Source: an uncultured Sediminicola sp.
GTDB lineage: Bacteria; Bacteroidota; Bacteroidia; Flavobacteriales; Flavobacteriaceae
Length of the DNA stretch: 17,289 nucleotides
NCBI GenBank assembly: GCA_938039345.1
Contig: CALHVB010000111.1
Coordinates: 1 to 17,289 of the forward strand
Direction: 5' to 3'
The notes under the pieces were generated by a model. The model ran no database searches. It was not told where the DNA came from and saw nothing but the letters and a program-made list of their open reading frames with translations. Made by a program: the position numbers and the translations under genes. Shown here piece after piece: positions 1-8,316 of this stretch; within the stretch, counting starts at the first letter, position 1; each line of letters begins with the position of its first letter.

Positions 1-118
1 TACGTTTTTCATCTAGCGTAATTACGCTTTCTAAAAGTGGTTTAGCATCAATTTTACGCTTTTTTAAAGCTTTTATAATAGCATCTTTTTGTTCGCGAAT
101 AGCTTGTAGCTGTAACAT
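1..118 (-). CDS. serS: Seryl-tRNA synthetase, N-terminal fragment (cut by window edge)
   Basis: Reading leftward from the ATG at 118 gives an open frame to the edge of the window that starts MLQLQAIREQKDAIIKALKK and continues with a second basic, helical stretch ending TLDEKR. This matches the start of bacterial seryl-tRNA synthetases, whose N-terminal long antiparallel coiled coil binds the long variable arm of tRNA-Ser. The rest of the gene, including the class II catalytic domain, lies outside the window, so the enzyme's activity (charging tRNA-Ser with serine) is inferred from this arm alone. It sits 34 bases downstream of the HTTM-protein gene on the same strand and is probably the third gene of a ribF-HTTM-serS transcript. 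The coiled-coil start is short, but its composition and the ribF neighbourhood, familiar from flavobacteria, make the call fairly safe. Confidence 0.8.
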   Translation of the reverse strand, partial: MLQLQAIREQKDAIIKALKKRKIDAKPLLESVITLDEKR

Positions 119-152
119 GTAATCGTATTATTTATAGAGCACAAATTTAAGA

Positions 153-1490
153 TTATTTTTTGTGACTAGGCGTGTTTTTTTTAGAAGGTAAAATCCACTC
201 ATGGTGTTGGTACGGATTCCATTTTTCATTAGCTAAATCAATACTTTTATCTATAAAATCTACATAAGGTTTTGCGTTTATACTCACTTTAGATAATGTG
301 GCGTATACTGCTATATTTTCTCCTTTTTCTTGCGCTTCTTTTTTTAAGTATTGTGCAAATTGCCAAATAAAATCTGGATAAGCGCCTATTCTAAGAGCTT
401 GTTTTTTACTTAGATAATCAGATACATCAACGTTATTAGCAATACCAGTTTCTTTATTAACAGTTTTAAGTTTTATGCGTCCGTGCCTGCTTCTTAGCAT
501 CATGCGCCAACTTAATCGGTGTCCTTCTTCGGTCCATAAAACATCATCTTTTATAAAATGATGGCGAATAGGAAGTAGCAATTGAATTAAAAAATAGATG
601 CTACAGCCAACTAAAACTATATTCTTGTAGCTAGGAATATTAAAGGTATTAGCGTTATAGATTTTTTTCTTTTTTAAGAATACTTTTTTAATGGTTTTTG
701 GCTCAAAAAAGAAAACCATAAAGGCTAGTGCTAAAAAAGGGAAAATTCCTATTTGAAATACAATAGCGTTAAATAAATGAAAGGTAACAGCAATAATAAA
801 AGTAAATTTTCTAGTGGGTTTCCATAACATTGCAGGTATAACTAACAAATCGAATAGAATACCAACAAATCCCATTGTTTTATGTAGCCACGATTGTTGC
901 AATAGGTCGCCAATAATATAATAATCGGCTTTACCTTTCATAAATAGCTTTAGTACTTCAAAATTTAACCAGTCTCCATATAATTTTGCAACAGAAGCAT
1001 AAGTATATACAATAAACAGTTGTAAAACAATAATCCATTTTACATAGCTGTACATGCTATCACTTTGTAATTCGGGATTTAATTTTGAGTCTAAAGCATG
1101 GCCTCTATTAGCAGGTAAAAAAATCATTATAAATGAGATAAGAACTAATAGGTAATAATGATTGTTATAAGATGTCTTTTGCATTAAATATACGCCAGTC
1201 CATAATACGGAAAAACAAATACTACTTATTCTGTATTTGTATCCTAAGGCAATGGCAACTCCTAGGGAGCCCATAATAAAAAAATAGACATACATACCAT
1301 TTCCAGGTAGTGGCTGTAGCCATTCAAAACCAATGAATGAAAAGGTGAATTTCGGGTCTATTAGTGTATCTTTTACCCAACCTGTTAGTATTGCACCGTA
1401 GCATTCTAAACTAATTAATATTCCAAAAAAGATTCTAAAAACAGTTAGAGAACCGTTGTCTATCTTCTTAAAAAGGAATTTGCTTAGCAT
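153..1490 (-). CDS. HTTM-domain (vitamin K-dependent gamma-carboxylase-like) membrane protein
   Basis: A 445-residue polytopic membrane protein of the HTTM/VKGC family. Hydrophobic segments occur at about residues 18-36, 66-84, 90-104, 114-126, 152-168, 207-223, 231-262 and 290-307, followed by a soluble C-terminal part (about 310-445). Two stretches recall human gamma-glutamyl carboxylase: YTYASVAKLYGDW (162-174), where K169 seems to align with the catalytic-base lysine K218 of the human enzyme, and FHLFNAIVFQIGIFPFLALA (237-256), resembling its FHLxN...FxIGMFPY segment. Family members oxidise a reduced quinone to drive carboxylation; the bacterial substrate is unknown. WRMMLRSRHG (328-337) is another notable polar motif. 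The start codon lies four bases after the ribF stop, so the two genes are almost certainly co-transcribed, with serS 34 bases further on. Family call is firm; enzymatic role is inference. Confidence 0.85.
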   Translation of the reverse strand: MLSKFLFKKIDNGSLTVFRIFFGILISLECYGAILTGWVKDTLIDPKFTFSFIGFEWLQPLPGNGMYVYFFIMGSLGVAIALGYKYRISSICFSVLWTGVYLMQKTSYNNHYYLLVLISFIMIFLPANRGHALDSKLNPELQSDSMYSYVKWIIVLQLFIVYTYASVAKLYGDWLNFEVLKLFMKGKADYYIIGDLLQQSWLHKTMGFVGILFDLLVIPAMLWKPTRKFTFIIAVTFHLFNAIVFQIGIFPFLALAFMVFFFEPKTIKKVFLKKKKIYNANTFNIPSYKNIVLVGCSIYFLIQLLLPIRHHFIKDDVLWTEEGHRLSWRMMLRSRHGRIKLKTVNKETGIANNVDVSDYLSKKQALRIGAYPDFIWQFAQYLKKEAQEKGENIAVYATLSKVSINAKPYVDFIDKSIDLANEKWNPYQHHEWILPSKKNTPSHKK

Positions 1491-1494
1491 TTCT

Positions 1495-2424
1495 TTAATA
1501 AATTATATCTAGTGCAGTTTCTTTGTCTTTTTCTAGCTGAGCTTTTAAAGCGGTAACAGAATCAAATTTTTGCTCGTCTCTAATACGTTCTATAATATCT
1601 ATCTGTATTTTTTGATAATATAAATCTTGTTCAAAATCAAAAAAATGAATTTCTATGTTTTTTTCAACTGTAGATGTGTTTACAGTTGGGTTTAAACCAA
1701 TATTCATCATTCCGTAAACGAGTGTATTGTCTATATAGCTTTTTACAATATATACCCCATTTTTAGGAACAAGCTTATAATCTTCTTCAATATAAAGATT
1801 AGCTGTTGGAAAGCCTAATTGTCTGCCTAATCCTTTACCTCTTTTTACAGTGCCTGTAAGCATATATTCGTATCCAAGGTAACGATTTGCAATTGTAATA
1901 TTGCCTTCTTCTAATGCTTTTCTAATTTTAGTAGAACTAACAGAGATATCATTTATTTCCTGAGCCGAAATTTCTTCAACTTCAAAATCAAATGTATTTC
2001 CGAATGTTATTAAATCATTAATATTAGCATTTCTATTTCTGCCAAATCTATGATCGTAACCAATAATTATTTTTTTTGTTTTAAGGCTGTTAACCAGAAT
2101 ATCTCTAACAAATTCTGTAGCCGAAAGGCGGGAAAATTCTCTAGTAAAAGGATGTATAATTAAGCAGTCTAAGCCTATATTCTTTAGGATTTTAGTTTTT
2201 TCCTCAATAGTATTTAATAGCTTAATACCAGAGTCTTGCTGTAAAACCATTCTTGGATGCGGAAAAAAAGTAAGTACCGTAGCCGTTAAATTAGATACTT
2301 TGGCATTATTTATGAGGAGTTCTAGTATCTTTTTATGACCAATATGAACACCATCGAAAGTACCTATTGTTACAGCAGTAGGTTGTTTTTGGTCAAAATT
2401 AGAAATGCTTTGGATTGTTATCAC
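1495..2424 (-). CDS. ribF: Bifunctional riboflavin kinase / FAD synthetase
   Basis: At 309 residues it has the normal length of bacterial RibF, which phosphorylates riboflavin to FMN and adenylates FMN to FAD in the cytoplasm. The N-terminal FMN adenylyltransferase module shows the nucleotidyltransferase motif GTFDGVHIGH (21-30), GYDHRFGRNR (122-131) and SSTKIR (163-168). The C-terminal riboflavin kinase module shows the glycine-rich GKGLGRQLGFPTANL (196-210), NIGLNPTV (241-248) and EIHFFDF (258-264), where E258 is the likely catalytic glutamate. Both activities therefore look intact. It is probably the first gene of a ribF-HTTM-serS unit. It is divergent from the metalloprotease gene with only 56 bases between starts; I saw no full TAnnTTTG box for ribF in that gap. 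Confidence 0.96.
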   Translation of the reverse strand: MITIQSISNFDQKQPTAVTIGTFDGVHIGHKKILELLINNAKVSNLTATVLTFFPHPRMVLQQDSGIKLLNTIEEKTKILKNIGLDCLIIHPFTREFSRLSATEFVRDILVNSLKTKKIIIGYDHRFGRNRNANINDLITFGNTFDFEVEEISAQEINDISVSSTKIRKALEEGNITIANRYLGYEYMLTGTVKRGKGLGRQLGFPTANLYIEEDYKLVPKNGVYIVKSYIDNTLVYGMMNIGLNPTVNTSTVEKNIEIHFFDFEQDLYYQKIQIDIIERIRDEQKFDSVTALKAQLEKDKETALDIIY

Positions 2425-2447
2425 GAAATATAAATAATAAAAAGGAT

Positions 2448-2455
2448 TATATTTG
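2448..2455 (+). promoter_or_regulatory. Candidate Bacteroidetes -7 promoter element for the metalloprotease gene
   Basis: TATATTTG fits the TAnnTTTG element exactly and lies 26 bases before the ATG at 2481, which would give a short leader of roughly 20 bases. No TTTG/TTG sits at the usual 17-23 base distance upstream (the nearest TTG, at 2415-2417, is 30 bases away), so support is partial. Confidence 0.45.
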
Positions 2456-2480
2456 ATAGTCTACTTAAAAACCCTATTTA

Positions 2481-5400
2481 ATGGTTGTAAAATTACGTCT
2501 TGTTTTTTCAATTACCATATTATTTTGCTCCTTTTATGGTTTTTCTCAGGTTAAATATTGGGAAAACAGTAGTTCTGAAGCCTACACTTTAGATAAAATT
2601 AAGCAAAAGTTAAATACGGTAGATGTTAAAGTGTTTTCTTTAGATGAAAAAATGTTTAAAAAAGAACTTACAGCTATTACCAGTGATAAAAGTTCTTATA
2701 AGGTAGTTTATTTTCCCAACGAAAAAGGAGAGCAAGTAGCTTTTAAGGTTTTTGAAAAATCTGTTTTATCTCCTGAATTGGCAAAAAAATATCCGGATAT
2801 AAAATCGTACTGCGGTTATAACCTTAATGAAAAAGAGGAGAAAATTGTTTTTAGTGTATCTCCCAATGGTATTCAGAGTATGATGGTTCATGCCGATAAC
2901 GAGCATGCTACTTTTATGCAAAAAACGTTTGAAAGTGATAATGGTTATGTAGTTTATAATAGAGGTTCTAAACTAGCAAAAGACCAAGCATTTGTATGTA
3001 AAACAAAAGAAAGTGTTGAAAAAAGTTCGCAAAGTATAACTTCTAAGTTAGCAGATGATCAATTGCATAGAAAATATAGGTTGGCAGTATCGGCAAGTGG
3101 AGAATATACAGCCTTTCATGGAGGTACAGTTGCAGATGCATTAGCAGCTATAAATGCTACCGTAACAAGAATAAATGAAGTTTTTGAGACAGATTTAGGG
3201 GTTTCTCTAGAGTTGGTAGCTAATACAGATTTAGTTATTTATGAAAATGCAACTACAGATCCTTATTCAGGAAATTTAAATACACAGGTGCAGAATACAT
3301 TAACAAGTATAATCGGAGAGACCAACTATGATATTGGACATTTATTTCATGAAGATGTAGATAACGGAAATTCTGGTTATATAGGTTCTGTATGTATAAA
3401 TAATAGAAAGGGAAGTGCTTATTCTTCTAGTAGAAACCCACTAGGAGATACTTATGATTTAGATTTTGTTGCCCATGAAATGGGACATCAGTTTGGAGCA
3501 AATCATACTTGGTCTTTTGAGTCAGAAGGTACTTTAGTACAAGCAGAACCAGGTAGTGGAACAACAATTATGGGTTATGCTGGTATTACTCAGAATAATG
3601 ATGTAGCCGAGCAAGGAGATCCATATTTTCATTACTACAGTATTTTACAAATTTCGGAATATCTAGAAACAACTAGTTGTGCTACAAGTACTCCTTTGGT
3701 AAATATCCCACCAGTAATAAACCCTACAGGAGATTTTTTTATTCCTAAATCTACAGCATTTGTGCTTGCTGGTAGTGCTACAGATGTAGATGCTGCAGAT
3801 GTTCTTACTTATGCATGGGAACAAGTAGATAATGGTATTGTAACACACACAACTTTTGGACCAACAAATCCTAATGGAGCAAATTTTAGATCACAAAAAC
3901 CATCGACCAATCCGGAGCGGTATTTTCCAAAATTAGAAAGGGTAATTCAGGGGAGTCTTACAGAAATAAATCCTAGTTCTGGTAGCCCTTGGGAAACAGT
4001 ATCTAGTGTAGAAAGAGAAATGAATTTTGCACTTACGGTAAGGGATAATTCTGCTGAAGTAGGTCAGGTGTCATCAGATATTGTAAAAGTGAATGTAGTA
4101 GGAGATTCTGGACCATTTGTAGTAACCTCACAAGCGGCAAATGAAACTTATACGGCGGGAACTATACAAAGTATTACATGGGATGTTGCTAATACAAACG
4201 AAGCGCCTATTAGTTTAAACACAGTAGATATTTTTATGTCAACAGATGGCGGACTTACTTACCCTATTAGTTTAGCCGATGATGTGCCAAATGATGGTGA
4301 GTACAATATCTTAATTCCAGGAATAGCTACCACAGCGGCACGTATTATGGTAAAAGCGCATAACAATATATTTTATGCGATAAACGCTGCAGATTTTACA
4401 ATTACTGCATCCGAAATAGTTTTAAATTTTTCTGAGCTAGCCTATGAAATCTGTATGCCAGATGATATAGTTGCTGCTTTTAATTACGAAGCTTATTTAG
4501 GGTTTAACGAAGAGGTTACTTTTTCTGCTACGGGATTGCCTGCAGGGTTAAATGTAGCTTTTTCATCTAATACAGCTCAGGTAAATAATACACTAATAAC
4601 GGTTACTTTTTCTAATACAGGTAGTGTGGCTCAAGGTGTGTATCCAATTGCAATAGTGGCAACTTCTGTAACAACAACAAAACAAGTACTACTAGATGTA
4701 AGTGTTAATAGTGCTACTTTTTCAGAAGTAGTATTAGTTTCACCTATAGATGGTATGTCTGGTGCAGGTATTACTCAGAGATTAGAGTGGGAAGAGAACC
4801 CTTTTTATACTTCTTATGATGTAGAGGTGGCTACAGATATAGGGTTTACATCTATTGTAGATGCTGCTACGGTAAATTTTAACACCTATTCTCCTTTAAA
4901 TTTAGCTTCTGAAACCACTTATTATTGGAGGGTTAAGCCAAAAAATATTTGTGGAGAGGGAGCCTTTGGAACACCTTTTAGTTTTACAACAGTAACTATA
5001 GATTGTGTAAATAAAGTTGGGAGTAAATTACCGCTAACAATTTCTTCTTCTGGTACCCCAACAATAACATCAGTAGTTCAGTTTTTAGAAGATTTGCCAG
5101 TTGCAGATATTAATGTTAATTTAAATATATCGCATACGTATTTATCGGATCTTATCATTAGCTTAACATCACCATCAGGAACCGTAGTTGTACTTACATC
5201 TAGCTCTTGTGGAGAGTTTAGAGATATAAATGCTACGTTTGATGCGCAAGGAAGTAGCTTTGTATGCGGAAATACAAGACCGTCTATCAATGGAATAGTA
5301 AAGCCATTAGGTTCCTTAGCTTCTTTTAACGGAGAATCTTTATTAGGGGAGTGGATTTTAAAAATTGAAGATACTGCTGCTAATGATGGAGGGGTTTTAA

Positions 5401-6257
5401 ATGATTTTTCTTTAGATGTTTGTGTAGAAGGTGTTTTTAGACCAGATGATGATGAAGATGGTGTTTTTGATGATGGAGATGATTTATGTTTAGGTACTCC
5501 AAAAGGAACAGATGTAGATACAAATGGTTGTGCGGTATATAGGTTGCCAACAGATAATTTTTCTATATCCTTAAAAAGTGAATCGTGTAGAGATTCTAAT
5601 GATGGAAGTATTGTTATTGTGCCCACACAAGTTTTAGATTATTCTGTTACTGTAAGTGGTGGGGCCATTAATAATACCGATACATTCACCGATGCGTATA
5701 CATTAGATGGTTTAAACGGTGGAGCATATAAAATATGCATTACAGGTGCAGATGGTGCTATAACTTACGAAGAGTTGTGTTATGATGTGGTTATAGCAGA
5801 GCCAGACGAAATAAATATTTCTTCATCTTTATTAAATGATGATGAGGTGCTAATTTTACTCGATGGAGCAACATTGTATAATGTGGATTTAAATGGTATT
5901 CTTGTGCAAACTCAAGAGCCTAGACTTATATTAAATCTTAAGCAAGGGGTAAATGTATTAAAGGTTACAGGGGACATAACATGTCAAGGAGTTTATGAAG
6001 AAGAAATTTTTGTATCCGATTATCCAATTATATATCCTAATCCAATAGCATCTATTGCAACTGTTTTTTTAGGTAAAGAAGTACAATTTGTAACAGTACG
6101 CATACATGCTATAGATGGGCAGCTTGTTAGAAAAGAAAAGTACAGCGTAAATGGTTCTGAGTTAGAAATAAATTTTAGTGATTTGTCTAAAGGGATATAT
6201 TTAGTAAGTTTTGATGAATTAGCGACAAAAGCAACCTATAAAGTGATAAAGAAATGA
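2481..6257 (+). CDS. Secreted reprolysin-type zinc metalloprotease with P domain and T9SS sorting signal
   Basis: A 1258-residue modular exoenzyme. A signal peptide (about 1-23, ending FYGFSQ) is followed by a propeptide-like region (24-190) and a metzincin catalytic domain (about 195-405). The zinc site HEMGHQFGANH (332-342) supplies H332, E333, H336 and H342, with a Met-turn at IMGYAG (M364). Then come a PKD-like region (about 410-545), a beta-sandwich repeat region (550-650), a fibronectin III-like domain (750-838), a proprotein-convertase P domain (about 841-981) and an aspartate-rich thrombospondin type 3-like calcium-binding stretch (987-1018). A further linker domain precedes the C-terminal type A sorting domain (about 1180-1258, YPIIYPNP start, GIYLVSF core). 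The protein should cross the outer membrane through T9SS and be released or anchored at the surface; the substrate is unknown. Its TGA overlaps the next gene's ATG. Confidence 0.92.
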   Translation: MVVKLRLVFSITILFCSFYGFSQVKYWENSSSEAYTLDKIKQKLNTVDVKVFSLDEKMFKKELTAITSDKSSYKVVYFPNEKGEQVAFKVFEKSVLSPELAKKYPDIKSYCGYNLNEKEEKIVFSVSPNGIQSMMVHADNEHATFMQKTFESDNGYVVYNRGSKLAKDQAFVCKTKESVEKSSQSITSKLADDQLHRKYRLAVSASGEYTAFHGGTVADALAAINATVTRINEVFETDLGVSLELVANTDLVIYENATTDPYSGNLNTQVQNTLTSIIGETNYDIGHLFHEDVDNGNSGYIGSVCINNRKGSAYSSSRNPLGDTYDLDFVAHEMGHQFGANHTWSFESEGTLVQAEPGSGTTIMGYAGITQNNDVAEQGDPYFHYYSILQISEYLETTSCATSTPLVNIPPVINPTGDFFIPKSTAFVLAGSATDVDAADVLTYAWEQVDNGIVTHTTFGPTNPNGANFRSQKPSTNPERYFPKLERVIQGSLTEINPSSGSPWETVSSVEREMNFALTVRDNSAEVGQVSSDIVKVNVVGDSGPFVVTSQAANETYTAGTIQSITWDVANTNEAPISLNTVDIFMSTDGGLTYPISLADDVPNDGEYNILIPGIATTAARIMVKAHNNIFYAINAADFTITASEIVLNFSELAYEICMPDDIVAAFNYEAYLGFNEEVTFSATGLPAGLNVAFSSNTAQVNNTLITVTFSNTGSVAQGVYPIAIVATSVTTTKQVLLDVSVNSATFSEVVLVSPIDGMSGAGITQRLEWEENPFYTSYDVEVATDIGFTSIVDAATVNFNTYSPLNLASETTYYWRVKPKNICGEGAFGTPFSFTTVTIDCVNKVGSKLPLTISSSGTPTITSVVQFLEDLPVADINVNLNISHTYLSDLIISLTSPSGTVVVLTSSSCGEFRDINATFDAQGSSFVCGNTRPSINGIVKPLGSLASFNGESLLGEWILKIEDTAANDGGVLNDFSLDVCVEGVFRPDDDEDGVFDDGDDLCLGTPKGTDVDTNGCAVYRLPTDNFSISLKSESCRDSNDGSIVIVPTQVLDYSVTVSGGAINNTDTFTDAYTLDGLNGGAYKICITGADGAITYEELCYDVVIAEPDEINISSSLLNDDEVLILLDGATLYNVDLNGILVQTQEPRLILNLKQGVNVLKVTGDITCQGVYEEEIFVSDYPIIYPNPIASIATVFLGKEVQFVTVRIHAIDGQLVRKEKYSVNGSELEINFSDLSKGIYLVSFDELATKATYKVIKK

Positions 6258-6937
6258 TGAAGAGGAGTTTTTTAATTATAGTTATAGTTGTATTTGCTGC
6301 TTGTAGTAGAGATAAAGGGCCAAAGAATCCTGAGAAGGCAATTTTAGAATACCCGTTGCAAAATTCTGAATGTACTACGGGTATAGACATAGATGAAACT
6401 AGAAGTAGGGTAGAGTTTAGATGGGAGGAAGCAAGTAATACAGAAGTATATCAATTACAAGTAGTTAATTTAAATACAAATATTACGCAAACGATAAATA
6501 CGGCTGCCTTATCATCAATGGTTACCTTAGAAAAAGGAGCTTTGTATTCTTGGTCTATAACCACAAAAAATTCGGAGGTTAACCAAACCATCGTAAGTGA
6601 TACTTGGCGTTTTTATAATGCAGGTTCGCAAACTACCTATGCACCATTTCCGGCAGAAATTATTGTGCCGTCTTCTGGTAGTACTATTACTAAAGATATT
6701 AATAATGAGGTTTTCTTAAACTGGTCTGGAGCAGATATAGATGATGATATAGTGGAATATAAATTGTATTTTTCATTAATAAATCCGCCAGAAACAGTTA
6801 TTGCTACTTTAGGAGAAGATACTACCGATATGCATGTAAGTGTAACAGCAAATACAGTATATTTTTGGCGCGTTACAACCACGGATGAAGAAGGAAATAT
6901 ATCAGATTCTGGAGTGTACGAGTTTAAAGTATTTTAA
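6254..6937 (+). CDS. Small lipoprotein with two fibronectin III-like domains, coupled to the metalloprotease
   Basis: A 227-residue protein with a lipoprotein signal peptide: charged start (MMKRS), hydrophobic core, and lipobox FAAC with the acylated cysteine at residue 17. Two tandem beta-sandwich modules follow, about 45-120 and 128-227, each ending in an aromatic strand of the FN3 type (YSWSITTKN; YFWRVTTTDEEG). These resemble the FN3-like domain of the preceding protease (YYWRVKPKN). The start overlaps the protease stop as ATGA, which indicates translational coupling; a second ATG one codon downstream is equally possible. The likely role is a membrane-attached partner, anchor or substrate-presenting factor for the protease, but this is inference from gene order and shared fold only. 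The TAA stop overlaps that of pth on the opposite strand. Confidence 0.75.
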   Translation: MMKRSFLIIVIVVFAACSRDKGPKNPEKAILEYPLQNSECTTGIDIDETRSRVEFRWEEASNTEVYQLQVVNLNTNITQTINTAALSSMVTLEKGALYSWSITTKNSEVNQTIVSDTWRFYNAGSQTTYAPFPAEIIVPSSGSTITKDINNEVFLNWSGADIDDDIVEYKLYFSLINPPETVIATLGEDTTDMHVSVTANTVYFWRVTTTDEEGNISDSGVYEFKVF

Positions 6938-7563
6938 GAGCCATTAAATTGGTTCATGGTATTTTTAACACCAGATAATACAAATGAACGAATAAGTTCT
7001 GTGGCTACTTGTAAGCGTTCTTTTAATGCTTCTTGCTCTTCGCTATTCCATTCTCCTAATACATAGTCTGCTTGCCTGCCTTTACTAAAATCGGAGCCTA
7101 CACCAAATCTAAATCTGTTATAAGCATTAGTTTGCAACATGTTTTGAGTGTCTTTTAGACCATTATGACCTCCGTCACTTCCTTTTGTTTTTACTCTAAT
7201 AGTACCAAATGGTAAATTAATATCGTCGGTAATAACCAAAATATTTTCTAAAGGAATTTTTTCTTTTTCCATCCAATACTTAATAGCCTTACCACTTCTG
7301 TTCATATAAGTAGAAGGTTTTAAAAGTAACATGGTTTTGCCTTTTACTTTAAAAGTGGCGATATCTCCTAACTTGGCAGTTTCAAAAGAGAAATCTTCTT
7401 TTTTTGCTAAAAAATCTAATGCTTTAAATCCAATATTATGTCTGGTTTCGGTATACTCAGGACCAATATTACCTAGGCCAATAATCAAAAATTTTTTCAT
7501 GATATCTGTTTCTTCGATACGAGTTTTATTAGTGTTAAAAAGAGAATTAATGAACCGAAACAT
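6934..7563 (-). CDS. pth: Peptidyl-tRNA hydrolase
   Basis: Pth cleaves peptidyl-tRNAs that drop off stalled ribosomes and recycles the tRNA. The residues known from the E. coli enzyme are all present: N32 in GLGNIG (E. coli N10), catalytic H42 in TRHNIGF (H20), N88 in TYMNRSG (N68), D114 in ITDDINLP (D93) and N134 in GGHNGLKD (N114). The ATG at 7563 gives 209 residues with a 21-residue extension before the conserved MKKFLIIGLGN; the inner ATG at 7500 would give a 188-residue protein of more usual length. I keep the longer form because related flavobacterial proteins often carry a similar short basic extension, but the true start is uncertain. It is the last gene of a prs-rplY-pth cluster, separated from rplY by a hairpin. 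Confidence 0.95.
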   Translation of the reverse strand: MFRFINSLFNTNKTRIEETDIMKKFLIIGLGNIGPEYTETRHNIGFKALDFLAKKEDFSFETAKLGDIATFKVKGKTMLLLKPSTYMNRSGKAIKYWMEKEKIPLENILVITDDINLPFGTIRVKTKGSDGGHNGLKDTQNMLQTNAYNRFRFGVGSDFSKGRQADYVLGEWNSEEQEALKERLQVATELIRSFVLSGVKNTMNQFNGS

Positions 7564-7599
7564 TTTAGAATAGTAAAAATTATCTGTTATCTAAAATAC

Positions 7600-7635
7600 A
7601 AAAGCATCCTGAAATTAATATAACAGGATGCTTTT
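7600..7635. terminator. Strong hairpin between rplY and pth, T-rich on both sides
   Basis: A perfect 12-base-pair stem, AAAAGCATCCTG (7600-7611) with CAGGATGCTTTT (7624-7635), encloses a 12-base loop. On the minus strand it is followed by GTATTTTAG and on the plus strand by TATTTTTG. It lies just after the rplY stop and before pth, so it probably ends or attenuates the prs-rplY transcript. No full TAnnTTTG box is visible between it and pth. Confidence 0.75.
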
Positions 7636-7655
7636 TATTTTTGTTTAAAACTGTA

Positions 7656-8270
7656 TTATTCAGCAGCAGTTTCTTCAGCAGCAGCTTCACCTTCAGCAGC
7701 TTCTTCTTCATCGTCAGCAACTGAGTTACGAGAAGCTTTCACTTGTACTATAAGTGTGCTATCTGGGTGTTGAAAAGTATATTTTTCATCTAATAAAGAA
7801 GAAACAGAAAGACTACTTCCAATTTTTAATTCAGAAATATCCACATCAAAGAAATCTGGAAGATTAGCTGGTAAAGCTTTAATCGTAAGTTTTCTTTTTC
7901 TAAATAACAAACGACCACCGTTTCTTACACCAGGAGAGTTTCCTACTAGTTGTACAGGGATATCCATAGTAACAGCTTTGTCATCAAATAATTGGTAAAA
8001 ATCTACGTGTAGAATTCTATCTGTTACAGGGTGAAATTGAATGTCTTGTAATACAGCATCAATTTTTTCTCCGCTTTCTAACTCAACCACAACTGTATGC
8101 GCGTTTGGAGTGTACACTAAATTTTTGAACGCTAATTCATCCGCTGAAAAGTGTAATGGTTTTTCCCCTCCGTATACTACGCAAGGAACCTTTCCAGCAT
8201 TACGTAAGGCTTTTGTTGCTTTTTTGCCTACGCTTTCTCTTTGAGATCCTTTAATTGTAATTGACTTCAT
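7656..8270 (-). CDS. rplY: 50S ribosomal protein L25/general stress protein Ctc
   Basis: A 204-residue member of the long (TL5/CTC) form of L25, which binds 5S rRNA in the large ribosomal subunit. The N-terminal L25 domain (about 3-92) includes the typical [20 protein letters not shown] start and VPCVVYGG. The C-terminal beta domain (about 97-180) carries the [15 protein letters not shown] signature. The last 20 residues are a low-complexity acidic Glu/Ala tail (186-204) coded by GCT/GCA/GAA-rich repeats, as is common in Bacteroidetes L25. It starts 46 bases after the prs stop with no visible promoter, so it is probably co-transcribed with prs. The strong hairpin downstream is the likely 3' end. 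Confidence 0.95.
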   Translation of the reverse strand: MKSITIKGSQRESVGKKATKALRNAGKVPCVVYGGEKPLHFSADELAFKNLVYTPNAHTVVVELESGEKIDAVLQDIQFHPVTDRILHVDFYQLFDDKAVTMDIPVQLVGNSPGVRNGGRLLFRKRKLTIKALPANLPDFFDVDISELKIGSSLSVSSLLDEKYTFQHPDSTLIVQVKASRNSVADDEEEAAEGEAAAEETAAE

Positions 8271-8316
8271 TATAATATATTTAACTATTTATATTCTTCT
8301 TTATTAGTTTTAAGTT

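Noticed and set aside
3663..3848. A short minus-strand open frame with many Cys and Ile inside the metalloprotease gene.
   Set aside because: Composition reflects the reverse reading of the coding strand; no domain or promoter.
5078..5626. A 182-codon open frame antisense to the P-domain part of the metalloprotease.
   Set aside because: It lies wholly inside a clear coding region, shows Ser/Pro/Lys-rich composition typical of antisense reading and has no recognisable domain or start context.
7659..7715. GCAGCA/TTCTTC-rich repetitive DNA.
   Set aside because: It encodes the acidic Glu/Ala tail of L25, a common feature of this protein, not a mobile or regulatory repeat.
7331..8244. Short plus-strand open frames opposite pth and rplY.
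   Set aside because: Shadows of strongly conserved genes on the other strand.
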